This document shows, in pieces, positions 10,136 to 18,650 of a stretch of 64,000 nucleotides of DNA. The translations under genes were made by a program, and so were the position numbers. Origin of the DNA: Sphingomonas sp. UV9 (GTDB taxonomy: Bacteria > Pseudomonadota > Alphaproteobacteria > Sphingomonadales > Sphingomonadaceae). The notes under the pieces were generated by a model. The model ran no database searches. It was not told the DNA's origin and saw only the letters and a list, made by a program, of their open reading frames with translations. The stretch lies in contig NZ_SCIN01000002.1 in NCBI RefSeq assembly GCF_004101245.1, forward strand, positions 310,001 through 374,000, read 5' to 3'. Positions within the stretch are counted from its first letter, which is position 1. Each line of letters begins with the position of its first letter.

Positions 10136-12439
10136 ATGACCGCATTCCGTTCTCGCGCCCTGTTCGTCCGATTGCTTGCGGGAACGGTTCTCGCGATGGC
10201 AGCACCGGTCGCCGCGCAGACCACCAACAACGCGCCGGGCGCGGCGGCGGCCAAGACAGCGGCCCCCAAGTCGCGGCCGTGGATGAACACCAAGCTCAGC
10301 GCAGACGCGCGCGTCGACCTGCTCCTCAAGGAGATGACGCTCGACGAGAAGCTGCAGCTCACCTTCGGCTATTTCGCGACCAATGCCGACTGGCTGAAGA
10401 CGCCGATCAAGAACTGGGTCTATCCGAAGGACGGCCTGCCCGCGTCCGCCGGGATCGTGCCCGGCATCCCGCGGCTCGGCATCCCCAACCAGTGGCAGAC
10501 CGATGCCGGTGTCGGCGTCGCCAGCCAGCGTGGGCCGACGCCCCGGCTTCGCACCTCGCTGCCGTCGGGAATCGCGACGGCGGCGACCTGGAACCCCGAA
10601 CTCGCACAGGCGGGCGGCGCGATGATCGGCCGCGAGGCGTTCCTGTCGGGCTTCAACGTGCAGCTCGCGGGCGGCATGAACCTGTTGCGCGAGCCGCGGA
10701 ACGGGCGGAACTTCGAATATGGCGGCGAGGATCCGTTGCTGTCGGGCGTCATCACCGGCCACGAGATGAAGGGCATCCAGTCGCAGCACGTCGTCTCGAC
10801 GATGAAGCATTACGCGTTCAACGGGCAGGAGACGAACCGCTTCACGATGGATCACCAGATCGGCGAACAGGCCGCGCGCCAGTCCGATCTGCTCGCGTTC
10901 GAGATCGCCAATGAAGTCGGCCAGCCCGGCTCGGTGATGTGCGCGTACAACCGCGTGAACGGCCATTACGCGTGCGAAAACCACTGGCTCTTGAACAAAG
11001 TCCTGAAGCGCGACTGGGGCTTCAAGGGCTATGTCATGTCCGATTGGGGCGCGGTGCATTCGACCAGCGAGGCCGCCAATGCCGGGCTTGACCAGCAATC
11101 GGGCTGGGCATTCGATCGTGCGCCGTATTTCGCGGACGCGCTGCGCGAGGCGGTCAATAACGGTCACGTGACCGAAGCGCGCGCGACCGACATGGCGCGG
11201 CGCATTTTGTGGGGGATGGTCTCGGTCGGCGCGTTCGACACAGTCGTGAACGGCGATCAGGCGACCAAGATCGACTATACCGCGCACGCCGCGGTGACGC
11301 GTGCCGATGCCGAGGAGGGCATCGTCCTGCTCAAGAACAGCGCCGGTCTGTTGCCGCTGTCGAAGACCGCCAAGTCGATCCTGCTGATCGGCGCGCATGC
11401 CGACCTCGGCGTGCTGTCGGGCGGCGGGTCTTCGCAGGTCTATTCGCACAACGCGCCGACCAACGGTCTGGTCGTGCCCGACGAGTTCCCGAGCGGCTTC
11501 CCCGGTCCCAAGACCTATCACGCCTCCTCGCCGATGAAGGCGTTGCAGGCGCGCACCGGCGCGAGCGTGACCTATCTCGACGGCAAGGACGTGAAGGCGG
11601 CCGCCGCGGCGGCGCGCAAGGCGGACGTGGTCGTCGTGTTCGGCGAGCAGTGGACCGGCGAATCGTTCGACGTTCCCGATCTCAACCTGCCCGACAATCA
11701 GAACGCGCTGATCGACGCGGTCGCGCGGGCGAATGCGAAGACCGTCGTCGTGCTCGAAACCGGTGGTCCGGTGGTGATGCCGTGGCTCGGCAAGGTCGGC
11801 GCGGTCATGGAGGCGTGGTATCCGGGCACGGCAGGCGGCGAGGCGATCGCGCGCGTGCTGACCGGCGAGGTCAACCCCTCGGGGCATCTCCCCGCAACCT
11901 TCCCAGCATCGCTCGCACAGACCCCGCGCCCCAAGCTGGAGGGCGATCCCAAGCTCGATCGCGACGCGCACCCGATGGGCAATTACGACATTGAAGGCGC
12001 AGCTGTCGGCTATAAATGGTTCGACAAGACCGGCGCCAAGCCGCTGTTCCCGTTCGGCTACGGCCTGTCCTACACGAACTTCGCGATGACCGGGCTGACC
12101 GCGACGCCCGCCGGCAAGGGGATCAAGGCGGACTTCACCGTCCAGAACACCGGCGCGGTGCAGGGCAAGGCGGTCGCGCAGGTCTATGTCTCGGGCGCGG
12201 GCTGGGAAGCCCCCAAGCGGCTCGGCGCGTTCCGCAAGGTCGATCTCGCCCCTGGCAAGAGCCAGACGGTGTCGGTCACGATCGACCCCCGCCTGCTCGC
12301 GACCTTCGACGTCGCCAGCGGCGGCTGGAAGATCGCCGGCGGCGACTACAAGGTGATGCTCGCCAGTTCTGCGGCGGATATCGTCCAGACCGCAACGGTC
12401 CGCGTGGCCGCGCAGACGCTCGACGTGAAGGGACGCTGA
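10136..12439 (+). CDS. bglX: Secreted GH3 family beta-glucosidase
   Basis: This is an exported glycoside hydrolase family 3 enzyme releasing terminal beta-linked sugars from oligosaccharides. Residues 1-28 form a signal peptide (Arg-containing n-region, hydrophobic core LLAGTVLAMAAPVAA). The (beta/alpha)8 domain has TDAGVGVASQRGP and the nucleophile motif GYVMSDWGAVHST with the predicted catalytic Asp at residue 303. The C-terminal alpha/beta sandwich contains VVVFGEQWTGE and PGTAGGEAIARVLTGEVNPSG, and the last about 100 residues form a fibronectin III-like domain. The length of 767 matches BglX-type enzymes. It starts 75 bp after 5-oxoprolinase and may have its own promoter. Exact substrate specificity is unknown. 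Confidence 0.93.
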   Translation: MTAFRSRALFVRLLAGTVLAMAAPVAAQTTNNAPGAAAAKTAAPKSRPWMNTKLSADARVDLLLKEMTLDEKLQLTFGYFATNADWLKTPIKNWVYPKDGLPASAGIVPGIPRLGIPNQWQTDAGVGVASQRGPTPRLRTSLPSGIATAATWNPELAQAGGAMIGREAFLSGFNVQLAGGMNLLREPRNGRNFEYGGEDPLLSGVITGHEMKGIQSQHVVSTMKHYAFNGQETNRFTMDHQIGEQAARQSDLLAFEIANEVGQPGSVMCAYNRVNGHYACENHWLLNKVLKRDWGFKGYVMSDWGAVHSTSEAANAGLDQQSGWAFDRAPYFADALREAVNNGHVTEARATDMARRILWGMVSVGAFDTVVNGDQATKIDYTAHAAVTRADAEEGIVLLKNSAGLLPLSKTAKSILLIGAHADLGVLSGGGSSQVYSHNAPTNGLVVPDEFPSGFPGPKTYHASSPMKALQARTGASVTYLDGKDVKAAAAAARKADVVVVFGEQWTGESFDVPDLNLPDNQNALIDAVARANAKTVVVLETGGPVVMPWLGKVGAVMEAWYPGTAGGEAIARVLTGEVNPSGHLPATFPASLAQTPRPKLEGDPKLDRDAHPMGNYDIEGAAVGYKWFDKTGAKPLFPFGYGLSYTNFAMTGLTATPAGKGIKADFTVQNTGAVQGKAVAQVYVSGAGWEAPKRLGAFRKVDLAPGKSQTVSVTIDPRLLATFDVASGGWKIAGGDYKVMLASSAADIVQTATVRVAAQTLDVKGR

Positions 12440-12516
12440 GCGGGTTCGGCGGTTATCCCGTTCGAGTTGGGGGGTGTCGCCATGCGGTTTTAGGCGTCAG
12501 ATCAACTTTTCTCCTC

Positions 12517-12613
12517 CGTCATGCCGGGCTCGTTCCGGCATCCACGGTGCCGCACGATCGAGAGATTTTGGTTCATGGAACGGTGGCCCCCGGAACCAGT
12601 CCGGGGTGACGGA
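12517..12613. repeat. Family A palindromic repeat, copy 1
   Basis: A two-hairpin element begins CGTCATGCCGGGCTCGTTCC and ends with a CCGGGGTGACGG arm. The ends form an imperfect inverted repeat and the centre (GCACGATCGAGAG) is shared with copy 4. It lies between the GH3 gene and the convergent sialidase-like gene. Confidence 0.8.
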
Positions 12614-12679
12614 GCCCCTGCTGGGAGACGCACCCAAAGCTGAACTACGAGACGTCCTGGACATCGCTTTCAATCCGCA

Positions 12680-13765
12680 TCAGCGCAGGCGGCGCGGGTC
12701 GACCACCACGTATTTTATGTGCTTGCGGTCATAGGTGTAGGTGATCCGGACCATACCGTCGCGCGTCTGGATCACCGCGGGATAGGCATAGCCGTCGGGG
12801 AGCGGCTTGCTCTCCAGCGTCAGCACCGGATGCCAGCGCACGCCGTCGTCCGACACGGCGACATTCAGCGGCCAGCGCGGCCCGTCACCGGGACGGTCGG
12901 GCCAGTGACCGCTGTGATTGTAGACGATCAGCTGTCGCCCGTCGCGCAGCGTCACCGCATCGGTGCCGGCATTTGGATTGGGAAGATCGATCGCGGCGAG
13001 CGGCGACCAGGTGCGACCGGTGTCCTTCGACCAGCTCATAGCCAGCGCGCCCTGCCGTGTGCGCGCGACGAGTTCGAGCCGACCATCGGGATAGGACAGG
13101 ACGCTCGGCTGGATCGCCTCGATATGCATCGGCGAGGCGATCGGCGGCTCGACGGTCCAGTGCGCGCCGCGATCGGTGCTGCGTTCCATCCGGATCGACC
13201 AGCGGTTCGCGTCCGCCGTCCCCCCCTCACGGCTCGACGGCGCAAGCCAGCTGCCGTCGAGCAGGACGACGGGCTTGTTCTTGATCGGGCCGAGAACGCC
13301 GTTTGGCAGGCGCTCCGGCTTGCCCCAGCTCCGGCCGTTGTCGGTCGAGCGGATCATCATGCCCCACCAGTCGCGCGGGTTCGGCCCGACCTTGTAGAAC
13401 AGGCGCAGGTCGCCGGGGGCTGGCTGGAACAGGACCGGGTTCCAGGTGGGAAAGCGGCGGCCATCGGCGCCGATGCCCGTCGCCACCGGTTCTGGCGCGG
13501 TCCAGCCGTCGCCCTTTGCGCCGCCGTTGCGCGATGTCCAGATGCGCACGTCGGCATTGCCTTCGCCCGATCCGGCGAACCACGCCGCCATCAGGCTACC
13601 GTCGGCGAGCTCGACGATCGTCGATGCGTGCGCCTGCGGATAGGGCGTGTGCGCGTCGATCAGTTCGGCCGCGACGATGGCGTTTGCCGCTGATGGCCGT
13701 GCATTGGTGCCATTAGCGGCCACGCCCGACAGCATCGCCGCCAGCCCGATGAGCGCCGCCTTCAT
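12680..13765 (-). CDS. Secreted sialidase-like protein with BNR/Asp-box repeats
   Basis: This is an exported beta-propeller protein of the sialidase superfamily (BNR repeat-like), 361 residues from the ATG at 13765. The frame extends upstream, but that part overlaps the preceding gene. A signal peptide (MKAALIGLAAMLSGVAANG) supports the chosen start. Three Asp-boxes of form S-x-D-x-G-x-x-W are visible: STDNGRSWG, STDRGAHWT and SKDTGRTWS. The conserved STIVELADGSLMAAWFAG and PIKNKPVVLLDGSWLAP are typical of this family, which includes sialidases and uncharacterised glycan hydrolases. It starts 5 bp after the DUF885 gene and is probably co-transcribed with it. True sialidase activity is not assured. 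Confidence 0.85.
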   Translation of the reverse strand: MKAALIGLAAMLSGVAANGTNARPSAANAIVAAELIDAHTPYPQAHASTIVELADGSLMAAWFAGSGEGNADVRIWTSRNGGAKGDGWTAPEPVATGIGADGRRFPTWNPVLFQPAPGDLRLFYKVGPNPRDWWGMMIRSTDNGRSWGKPERLPNGVLGPIKNKPVVLLDGSWLAPSSREGGTADANRWSIRMERSTDRGAHWTVEPPIASPMHIEAIQPSVLSYPDGRLELVARTRQGALAMSWSKDTGRTWSPLAAIDLPNPNAGTDAVTLRDGRQLIVYNHSGHWPDRPGDGPRWPLNVAVSDDGVRWHPVLTLESKPLPDGYAYPAVIQTRDGMVRITYTYDRKHIKYVVVDPRRLR

Positions 13766-13770
13766 GTCGG

Positions 13771-15585
13771 TTACGCCCGCCCGCGAATCGCCTCGATCCG
13801 CTCGTCGATGCGGCGCTCCAGGATCGTCAGCGGCATCGCGCCTTCGAGCAGGATGTCGTGGAACTGCTTCAGGTCGAACCGGTCGCCGAGCGCCGCCTTT
13901 GCCTTCACCCGCGCGCGCGTCCACGCCATGTGACCGACCTTGTAGCTGCACGCCTGTCCCGCCTGCGTGCAGTAGCGCTCCACCTCGCGCAGCGTCCGCG
14001 GCCGCGCGAAGCCGGTGGTCGCGACCATATAGTCGGTCGCCTTTTCGCGGCTCCACTGCTTGGCGTGGATGCCGGTGTCGACCACTAGTCGCGTCGCGCG
14101 GAACAGGAACGACTGGAGATAGCCCGCGCGCTCAAGCGGCGACGCATAGGCCCCGAGTTCGTCCGCCAGCTGCTCGGCATACAGCGCCCAGCCTTCCGAA
14201 TAGGCCGAGAAGAAGCCGATTTTCCGGAGCTTCGGGATATCCTTCGATTCCTGCGCGAGGCTGATCTGGAGGTGATGCCCCGGCACGCCTTCGTGGTAGG
14301 TCAGCGACGGCAGCGTGTATTTCGGCCAGTCGCCGACGTCCTTCAGATTGACGAAGTAGATCGCGGGACGGCTGCCATCGAGCGAGGCGCGGTTGTAATA
14401 GCCGTTGGCGGCGCCGTCCTGGATCTCGACCGGCACGCTGCGGACCTCCAGCGGCTGCGTCGGCACGCGCGAGAAAGCCTGGGGCAGCTTGGTATACATG
14501 GCCTTGATGCCGTCGTTCAGCCCGGCGATCAGCTCGGTCCGGCCCGCTGCGGTGTTCGCATACAGCTGCTCGGGCATCACGTTCAGTTTGGCGAGGCGTT
14601 CGCCGACCGTGCCGGTGGTATAGCCCTGCGTCTTCAGGATCGTGTCGAGCTGCGCGGTGATCTCGGCGACCTGCGCCAGGCCGATGCGGTGGACCTCGTC
14701 GGGGCTCATCGTCGTGGTCGTCGCCTGGTTCAGCGCCATCGCATAGATCGCGTCGCCGTTCGGTACGCGCCAGATCCCGTCGCCGAGTTTGCTGGTCGGC
14801 TTCAGGCGTTCCATCAGCGCGATCTGGCGGTCGAGCGCGGGATAGACCTTCTCGTCGACGATCTTCGCGGCGCGCGTCTGCCAGTCGCCGGCGAAACCCT
14901 TTGCCGCGGCACGCTTGACCAGCGACTGGACGATGCTCGACGTCGCCGCTGGCTGACCGCGCAGCGTTCGCATCTGGCCGAGCGTCAGGTCGAGCGACCA
15001 GCCGGGCGCGAGCAGCCCGCGCGCGGCATCGTCCCGCTGCATCGCGCTTTCCTGATCGAGCACCGTGCCGAACTGGTCGAGGCGCGCCAGATACGCCTCC
15101 GCGTCGGGTGCCGCATTGATCGTGTGCGCAGTGTTGAGGAAGTCGGGCACCTGGAAATAGGCGCCGCCCTGCTGGAATATCCGATAGGGGCGGATCGGGC
15201 TGTCCATGCCGAATTTATCCGGCGCGGCGATCTGCGTGGTCAGCGAATAGCGCACCACTTCGAGGTTCAGCTTGGCTGCCGGCGACAACCCGGTGCCGTC
15301 ATAGCGCGCGAGGCTTGCGATCGACGCCTTGGTCTCCGCGACGTCGCGCGCGCGCTTCTCGGGTGTTCGTGGCGAGAGCTGGCTCTTGAGCGCGGCGAGC
15401 GGTCCCTTGTCGAGGCCGAGCGAGGTCGCAAGTTCGGGCGACCGCGCGACGCTTTTCTGGAAGATCCGCTCGAACTCCGCATTGAGGGCGGTGTCGCCGG
15501 TCGACTGCGCGAACACGCTGGACGGCAATACGGTGGTAGCGAGCGCGGCGACGCTCCCCGATGCGAGGAACTGGCGACGATCCAT
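13771..15585 (-). CDS. DUF885 family protein with Tat signal, putative metallopeptidase
   Basis: A 604-residue exported protein. Its N-terminus, MDRRQFLASGSVAALATTVL, is a twin-arginine-like signal followed by a hydrophobic core and an AQS cleavage region. The DUF885 domain covers the rest and carries the zinc-site-like motif HEGVPGHHLQISLAQE near residue 430, with SAYSEGWALYAEQLADELG downstream, a pattern that recalls zinc peptidases. Sphingomonads commonly have several such proteins. It is followed at 5 bp by the sialidase-like gene. A peptidase role is inferred from the motif only. The long ORF on the opposite strand here is a high-GC shadow. Confidence 0.88.
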   Translation of the reverse strand: MDRRQFLASGSVAALATTVLPSSVFAQSTGDTALNAEFERIFQKSVARSPELATSLGLDKGPLAALKSQLSPRTPEKRARDVAETKASIASLARYDGTGLSPAAKLNLEVVRYSLTTQIAAPDKFGMDSPIRPYRIFQQGGAYFQVPDFLNTAHTINAAPDAEAYLARLDQFGTVLDQESAMQRDDAARGLLAPGWSLDLTLGQMRTLRGQPAATSSIVQSLVKRAAAKGFAGDWQTRAAKIVDEKVYPALDRQIALMERLKPTSKLGDGIWRVPNGDAIYAMALNQATTTTMSPDEVHRIGLAQVAEITAQLDTILKTQGYTTGTVGERLAKLNVMPEQLYANTAAGRTELIAGLNDGIKAMYTKLPQAFSRVPTQPLEVRSVPVEIQDGAANGYYNRASLDGSRPAIYFVNLKDVGDWPKYTLPSLTYHEGVPGHHLQISLAQESKDIPKLRKIGFFSAYSEGWALYAEQLADELGAYASPLERAGYLQSFLFRATRLVVDTGIHAKQWSREKATDYMVATTGFARPRTLREVERYCTQAGQACSYKVGHMAWTRARVKAKAALGDRFDLKQFHDILLEGAMPLTILERRIDERIEAIRGRA

Positions 15586-15691
15586 GACGAACTCTCCCGT
15601 AAGCTGTTAGCCCTTCTAGGCCATTGTGCGGCCGTCCGACCAGAGGCGAACGGATCCGATTTTTGGCGACCAAATTTACCGCGAGCGCCGC

Positions 15692-15716
15692 GGAACCGGT
15701 TCAGTGGTCATAGGTT
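15692..15716 (+). promoter_or_regulatory. EcfG-type (general stress response) promoter
   Basis: GGAAC at 15692-15696 and GGTT at 15713-15716 are separated by 16 bases. This matches the alphaproteobacterial EcfG consensus GGAAC-N16/17-CGTT except at one base. It lies about 75 bases upstream of a 54-residue NepR-like ORF on the same strand; nepR genes are themselves usually under EcfG control. Confidence 0.6.
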
Positions 15717-15789
15717 TGATGAGAGAGCCCGGCGCAGTCATCGCCCCCCGCAGACCCGTCGGACTCTCAGGTGTAACCAAGGCTTTTTC

Positions 15790-15954
15790 GTGCACGACGA
15801 GACCCCCAGGCGTGCGTCAGACACGCGATTGCACATCGTCGGTGAAACGCTGCGGTCCTCGTGGCAGACGCCGACCGACACGATGATTACGGACGACATT
15901 CCGACGCTGCTCACGCGTCTGTCACAGGTCCCCAAGACCCGAAAAAAACGCTAG
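15790..15954 (+). CDS. Small ORF, candidate NepR-like anti-sigma factor
   Basis: A 54-residue ORF starting at GTG, with AAGG seven bases upstream and an EcfG-type promoter further upstream. The segment LHIVGETLRSSWQ (residues 14-26) followed by ITDDIPTLLTRLSQ (residues 33-46) matches the two-helix pattern of NepR, roughly IGxxLRxxY, a linker, then VPDxxLxLLxxL. NepR binds and inhibits the general stress sigma factor EcfG and is released by phosphorylated PhyR. The usual Pro before the second helix is Thr here. The ORF ends in a basic tail (KTRKKR). No ecfG or phyR is in the window, so this would be a stand-alone paralogue. The identification rests on pattern only. Confidence 0.45.
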   Translation: MHDETPRRASDTRLHIVGETLRSSWQTPTDTMITDDIPTLLTRLSQVPKTRKKR

Positions 15955-16006
15955 CCGGCTAGGCTCGAACGCATGCCGGCGCGCCCGAACCCAGCCGGCT
16001 CGGCGG

Positions 16007-17080
16007 TCAGCTTGCCGCGGCAGCCTTCATCGCCTCGATCAGCTTCTTGACCTCCTGGCTGCGACCACGGGGCATGATCAACACGTCGTTGCCGCTGGCG
16101 ACCACGATCAGATCCTCGACCCCGACCAGCGAGACGCGGACGCCGTCGCTGCGGACGAAGCAGTTCCTTGTATCGATCGCGAGGACGGCACCGTCGCCTT
16201 GGCTGCGATGCGCGTTGCCGTCGCTGTCCGTGTCGCTGATCGCGTGCAGCGCATCCCAGCTACCGACGTCGTTCCAGCCCATGTCGACCGGCACCACGGC
16301 GACGCGGTCGGCCTTTTCCATGACCGCGTAATCGATCGAATCGTCGGGTGAGGCGGCAAAGGCGACCGCGTCGGGATAGATCCGCGAGCCCTCCGTCCGC
16401 GCCTTGTCCATTGCTTCCTGGGTGGCCGTCAGGATCCCCGGATCGAATTGTGCGAGCGCTTCGAGATAGGCGTCGGCGAGGAACAGGAAGATGCCGCCGT
16501 TCCAGGCGTGATCACCGCTCGCCAGCATCGACTGCGCCTTGTCGAGCGGCGGCTTCTCGACGAACCGTGCGACCCGGTTGACGCCGGGCTTGAGTTCGTC
16601 GCCGATCTGGATCCAGCCATAGCCGGTCTCGGGCGCGTCGGGTGCGATCCCGAAGGTGACGAGCCAGCCCTGCATGACCAGCGGCATCGCGGCCTCGATC
16701 GCCGCATGAAACGCGGCGACGTCGCCGATGACATGGTCCGACGGCATCACCAGCAGTGCATCGCCGCCGCCACCTGCGGCGATCGCGGCCAGTGCGATGG
16801 CGGGGGCGGTATTGCGACCGGCCGGTTCGAGAATCAGCGCCTGCGGGGTCGCGCCCGCATCGGCCAGCTGCTGCTCGACCAGATCGGCGTGGCGCGCATT
16901 GGCGACGACGATCGGGGCGGCATAGCGGTCGCCTTGCGCACGACCCGCGGTCAGCTGGAGCATCGTCTCGTTCGCCGTCAGGGCCAGCATCTGCTTGGGC
17001 ATTTCGGGACGGGACATCGGCCAGAGGCGCGTACCGGAACCGCCGGACAGAATAACGGGAACGATCTTACGTGCGGTCAT
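16007..17080 (-). CDS. manC: Mannose-1-phosphate guanylyltransferase
   Basis: This enzyme makes GDP-mannose from mannose-1-phosphate and GTP, a precursor of exopolysaccharides. The product has 357 residues, so it is the single-domain form without the C-terminal phosphomannose isomerase domain of AlgA-type enzymes. The nucleotidyltransferase signature SGGSGTRLWPMSRPEMPKQ is at residues 12-30, and the metal and substrate motifs include LLVMPSDHVI and RFVEKPPLDKA. The start at 17080 has GGAGGATTC upstream. It is divergent from the polyprenyl glycosylphosphotransferase gene, 162 bp away, and likely serves the same polysaccharide pathway. Confidence 0.93.
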   Translation of the reverse strand: MTARKIVPVILSGGSGTRLWPMSRPEMPKQMLALTANETMLQLTAGRAQGDRYAAPIVVANARHADLVEQQLADAGATPQALILEPAGRNTAPAIALAAIAAGGGGDALLVMPSDHVIGDVAAFHAAIEAAMPLVMQGWLVTFGIAPDAPETGYGWIQIGDELKPGVNRVARFVEKPPLDKAQSMLASGDHAWNGGIFLFLADAYLEALAQFDPGILTATQEAMDKARTEGSRIYPDAVAFAASPDDSIDYAVMEKADRVAVVPVDMGWNDVGSWDALHAISDTDSDGNAHRSQGDGAVLAIDTRNCFVRSDGVRVSLVGVEDLIVVASGNDVLIMPRGRSQEVKKLIEAMKAAAAS

Positions 17081-17242
17081 GAATCCTCCAGATGGCGCCG
17101 AGCTATAGCGAAGCGGTCACGCGTGCCAATCGTCGAGTGATCCGATTGGATGCGTCATCTTCAGCCTTTTTTGGGGTTTTGCTGCGAGACGTGACGTTCG
17201 GGTGTCGGTAACATTTACACCGATGTGTCGGGATAGCGGATC

Positions 17243-18631
17243 ATGATACGCCTTTTCAAACACTATGTGCCGCATACTGTCCTGCTCTTGGGGCTGGTCG
17301 ACTTGATTCTGCTGATCGGCTCGGCCGAGATCGGCTGGGTCGTTCGGGCGCACCAGATCGGCATGATCGTCGAGCCGATCAACACACGGATCGCGCAGCT
17401 GCTGACGTTTGCGATCGCGTTGCAGGTGTCGCTGGTCGCGGTCGGTGCGTATGGCGTGGCCTCGTTCCTGTCGCTTCGCTTTGCCGCCGCGCGTCTGGCG
17501 GTGGCGCTGGCGCTCGGCGTGATATTCCTGTCGCTGATCTTCTTCCTGGTGCCGGCGCTGACGTTCTGGCGCTCGAACCTGCTCTATTCGACGGTGATCG
17601 CGACGGTGTTGCTGGTCACGGTGCGCGCGCTGCTCGGCAAGACGCTCGGTGGCGAGACGTTCAAGCGCCGCATCATCGTCCTGGGGGCAGGCAAGCGCGC
17701 GGCGCAGATCCTCGATCTTTCGCGACGGCCCGGCATCAATTTCATCGTGGCCGGCTTCGTATGGATGGGCGAGGCAAACCCGGTGGTGCCCGATGCCATG
17801 CCGCGGGGGGATATCCCGAACCTCGCGGCGCATATCGTCGACCAGAATGCGAGCGAGGTCATCCTCGCGCTCGACGAACGCCGCAACGCGCTGCCGATGA
17901 AGGATCTGCTCAGGGTCCGTACGACCGGCGTGCAGGTCAGCGAGATATCGAGCTTTCTCGAACGCGAGACCGGACGTATCGACCTGAAGAGCGTCAATCC
18001 GTCCTGGCTGATCTTCTCGGATGGGTTCGCGTCCAGCCGGATGCTGTCGAGCGTCTTCAAGCGCGCGTTCGACATCGTCGCGAGCGGGCTTCTGCTCGCC
18101 ATCACGCTGCCGATCATCCTGCTCACTGCGATCGCGATCAAGCTCGAATCAAAGGGCCCCGCTTTCTATCGCCAGCGTCGCGTCGGGCTCTACCATGAGG
18201 GTTTCGATATCCTGAAGCTGCGCTCGATGCGGCAGGATGCCGAGGTCGCGGGTACCGCGGTCTGGGCGGCGGAGGACGATCCGCGAATCACCCGGATCGG
18301 TCGGTTCATCCGCAAGGTGCGGATCGACGAACTGCCACAGACCTGGACCGTGCTAAAGGGCGAGATGAGCTTCGTAGGCCCGCGTCCCGAGCGCCCGCAA
18401 TTCGTCGAACAGCTCGAGCAACAGCTGCCCTTCTACGCCGAGCGGCACATGGTGAAGCCTGGCATCACCGGCTGGGCGCAGATCAACTACCCCTATGGCG
18501 CGTCGATCGAGGATGCCCGGCACAAGCTCGAATACGACCTGTATTACGCGAAGAACTACTCGCCGTTCCTCGACATGCTGATCCTGTTGCAGACCATCCG
18601 CGTCGTGTTGTGGCCAGCCGGGGCGCGATGA
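17243..18631 (+). CDS. XrtA/PEP-CTERM-type polyprenyl glycosylphosphotransferase
   Basis: This membrane enzyme transfers a sugar-phosphate to undecaprenyl phosphate, the first step of exopolysaccharide repeat assembly. Of 462 residues, the N-terminal half has about four or five transmembrane segments and a CoA-binding-like Rossmann stretch (RRIIVLGAGKRAAQIL). A further transmembrane helix near residue 280 leads into the bacterial sugar transferase domain with KRAFDIVASG, RQRRVGL, KLRSMRQDAE, RIDELPQ, MSFVGPRPERP and PGITGWAQINY. The downstream prsK, prsR and prsT mark it as the TIGR03013-type enzyme of XrtA/PEP-CTERM loci. prsK starts 19 bp downstream. Confidence 0.92.
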   Translation: MIRLFKHYVPHTVLLLGLVDLILLIGSAEIGWVVRAHQIGMIVEPINTRIAQLLTFAIALQVSLVAVGAYGVASFLSLRFAAARLAVALALGVIFLSLIFFLVPALTFWRSNLLYSTVIATVLLVTVRALLGKTLGGETFKRRIIVLGAGKRAAQILDLSRRPGINFIVAGFVWMGEANPVVPDAMPRGDIPNLAAHIVDQNASEVILALDERRNALPMKDLLRVRTTGVQVSEISSFLERETGRIDLKSVNPSWLIFSDGFASSRMLSSVFKRAFDIVASGLLLAITLPIILLTAIAIKLESKGPAFYRQRRVGLYHEGFDILKLRSMRQDAEVAGTAVWAAEDDPRITRIGRFIRKVRIDELPQTWTVLKGEMSFVGPRPERPQFVEQLEQQLPFYAERHMVKPGITGWAQINYPYGASIEDARHKLEYDLYYAKNYSPFLDMLILLQTIRVVLWPAGAR

Positions 18632-18650
18632 TCGTCGCCATGGTCATGGC

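Noticed and set aside
6693..10205. A 1170-codon open frame on the minus strand across the 5-oxoprolinase gene
   Set aside because: It is Arg/Asp/His-rich with no domain pattern, and the plus-strand frame is a clear oxoprolinase. High GC removes stop codons from the opposite strand.
9638..11971. A 777-codon minus-strand frame over the 5-oxoprolinase end and the GH3 gene
   Set aside because: It spans two genuine plus-strand genes and their gap and has low-complexity Arg/Asp/Gly composition. It is a shadow.
12680..13765. Confident assignment as a sialidase acting on sialic acid
   Set aside because: The Asp-boxes define the fold, but I could not identify the full arginine triad by eye, and the neighbours give no sialic acid pathway.
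14272..15954. A 560-codon plus-strand frame antisense to the DUF885 gene
   Set aside because: Most of it is a shadow of DUF885. Only the last 54 codons, outside that gene and with their own ribosome site and promoter, are kept as a NepR-like candidate.
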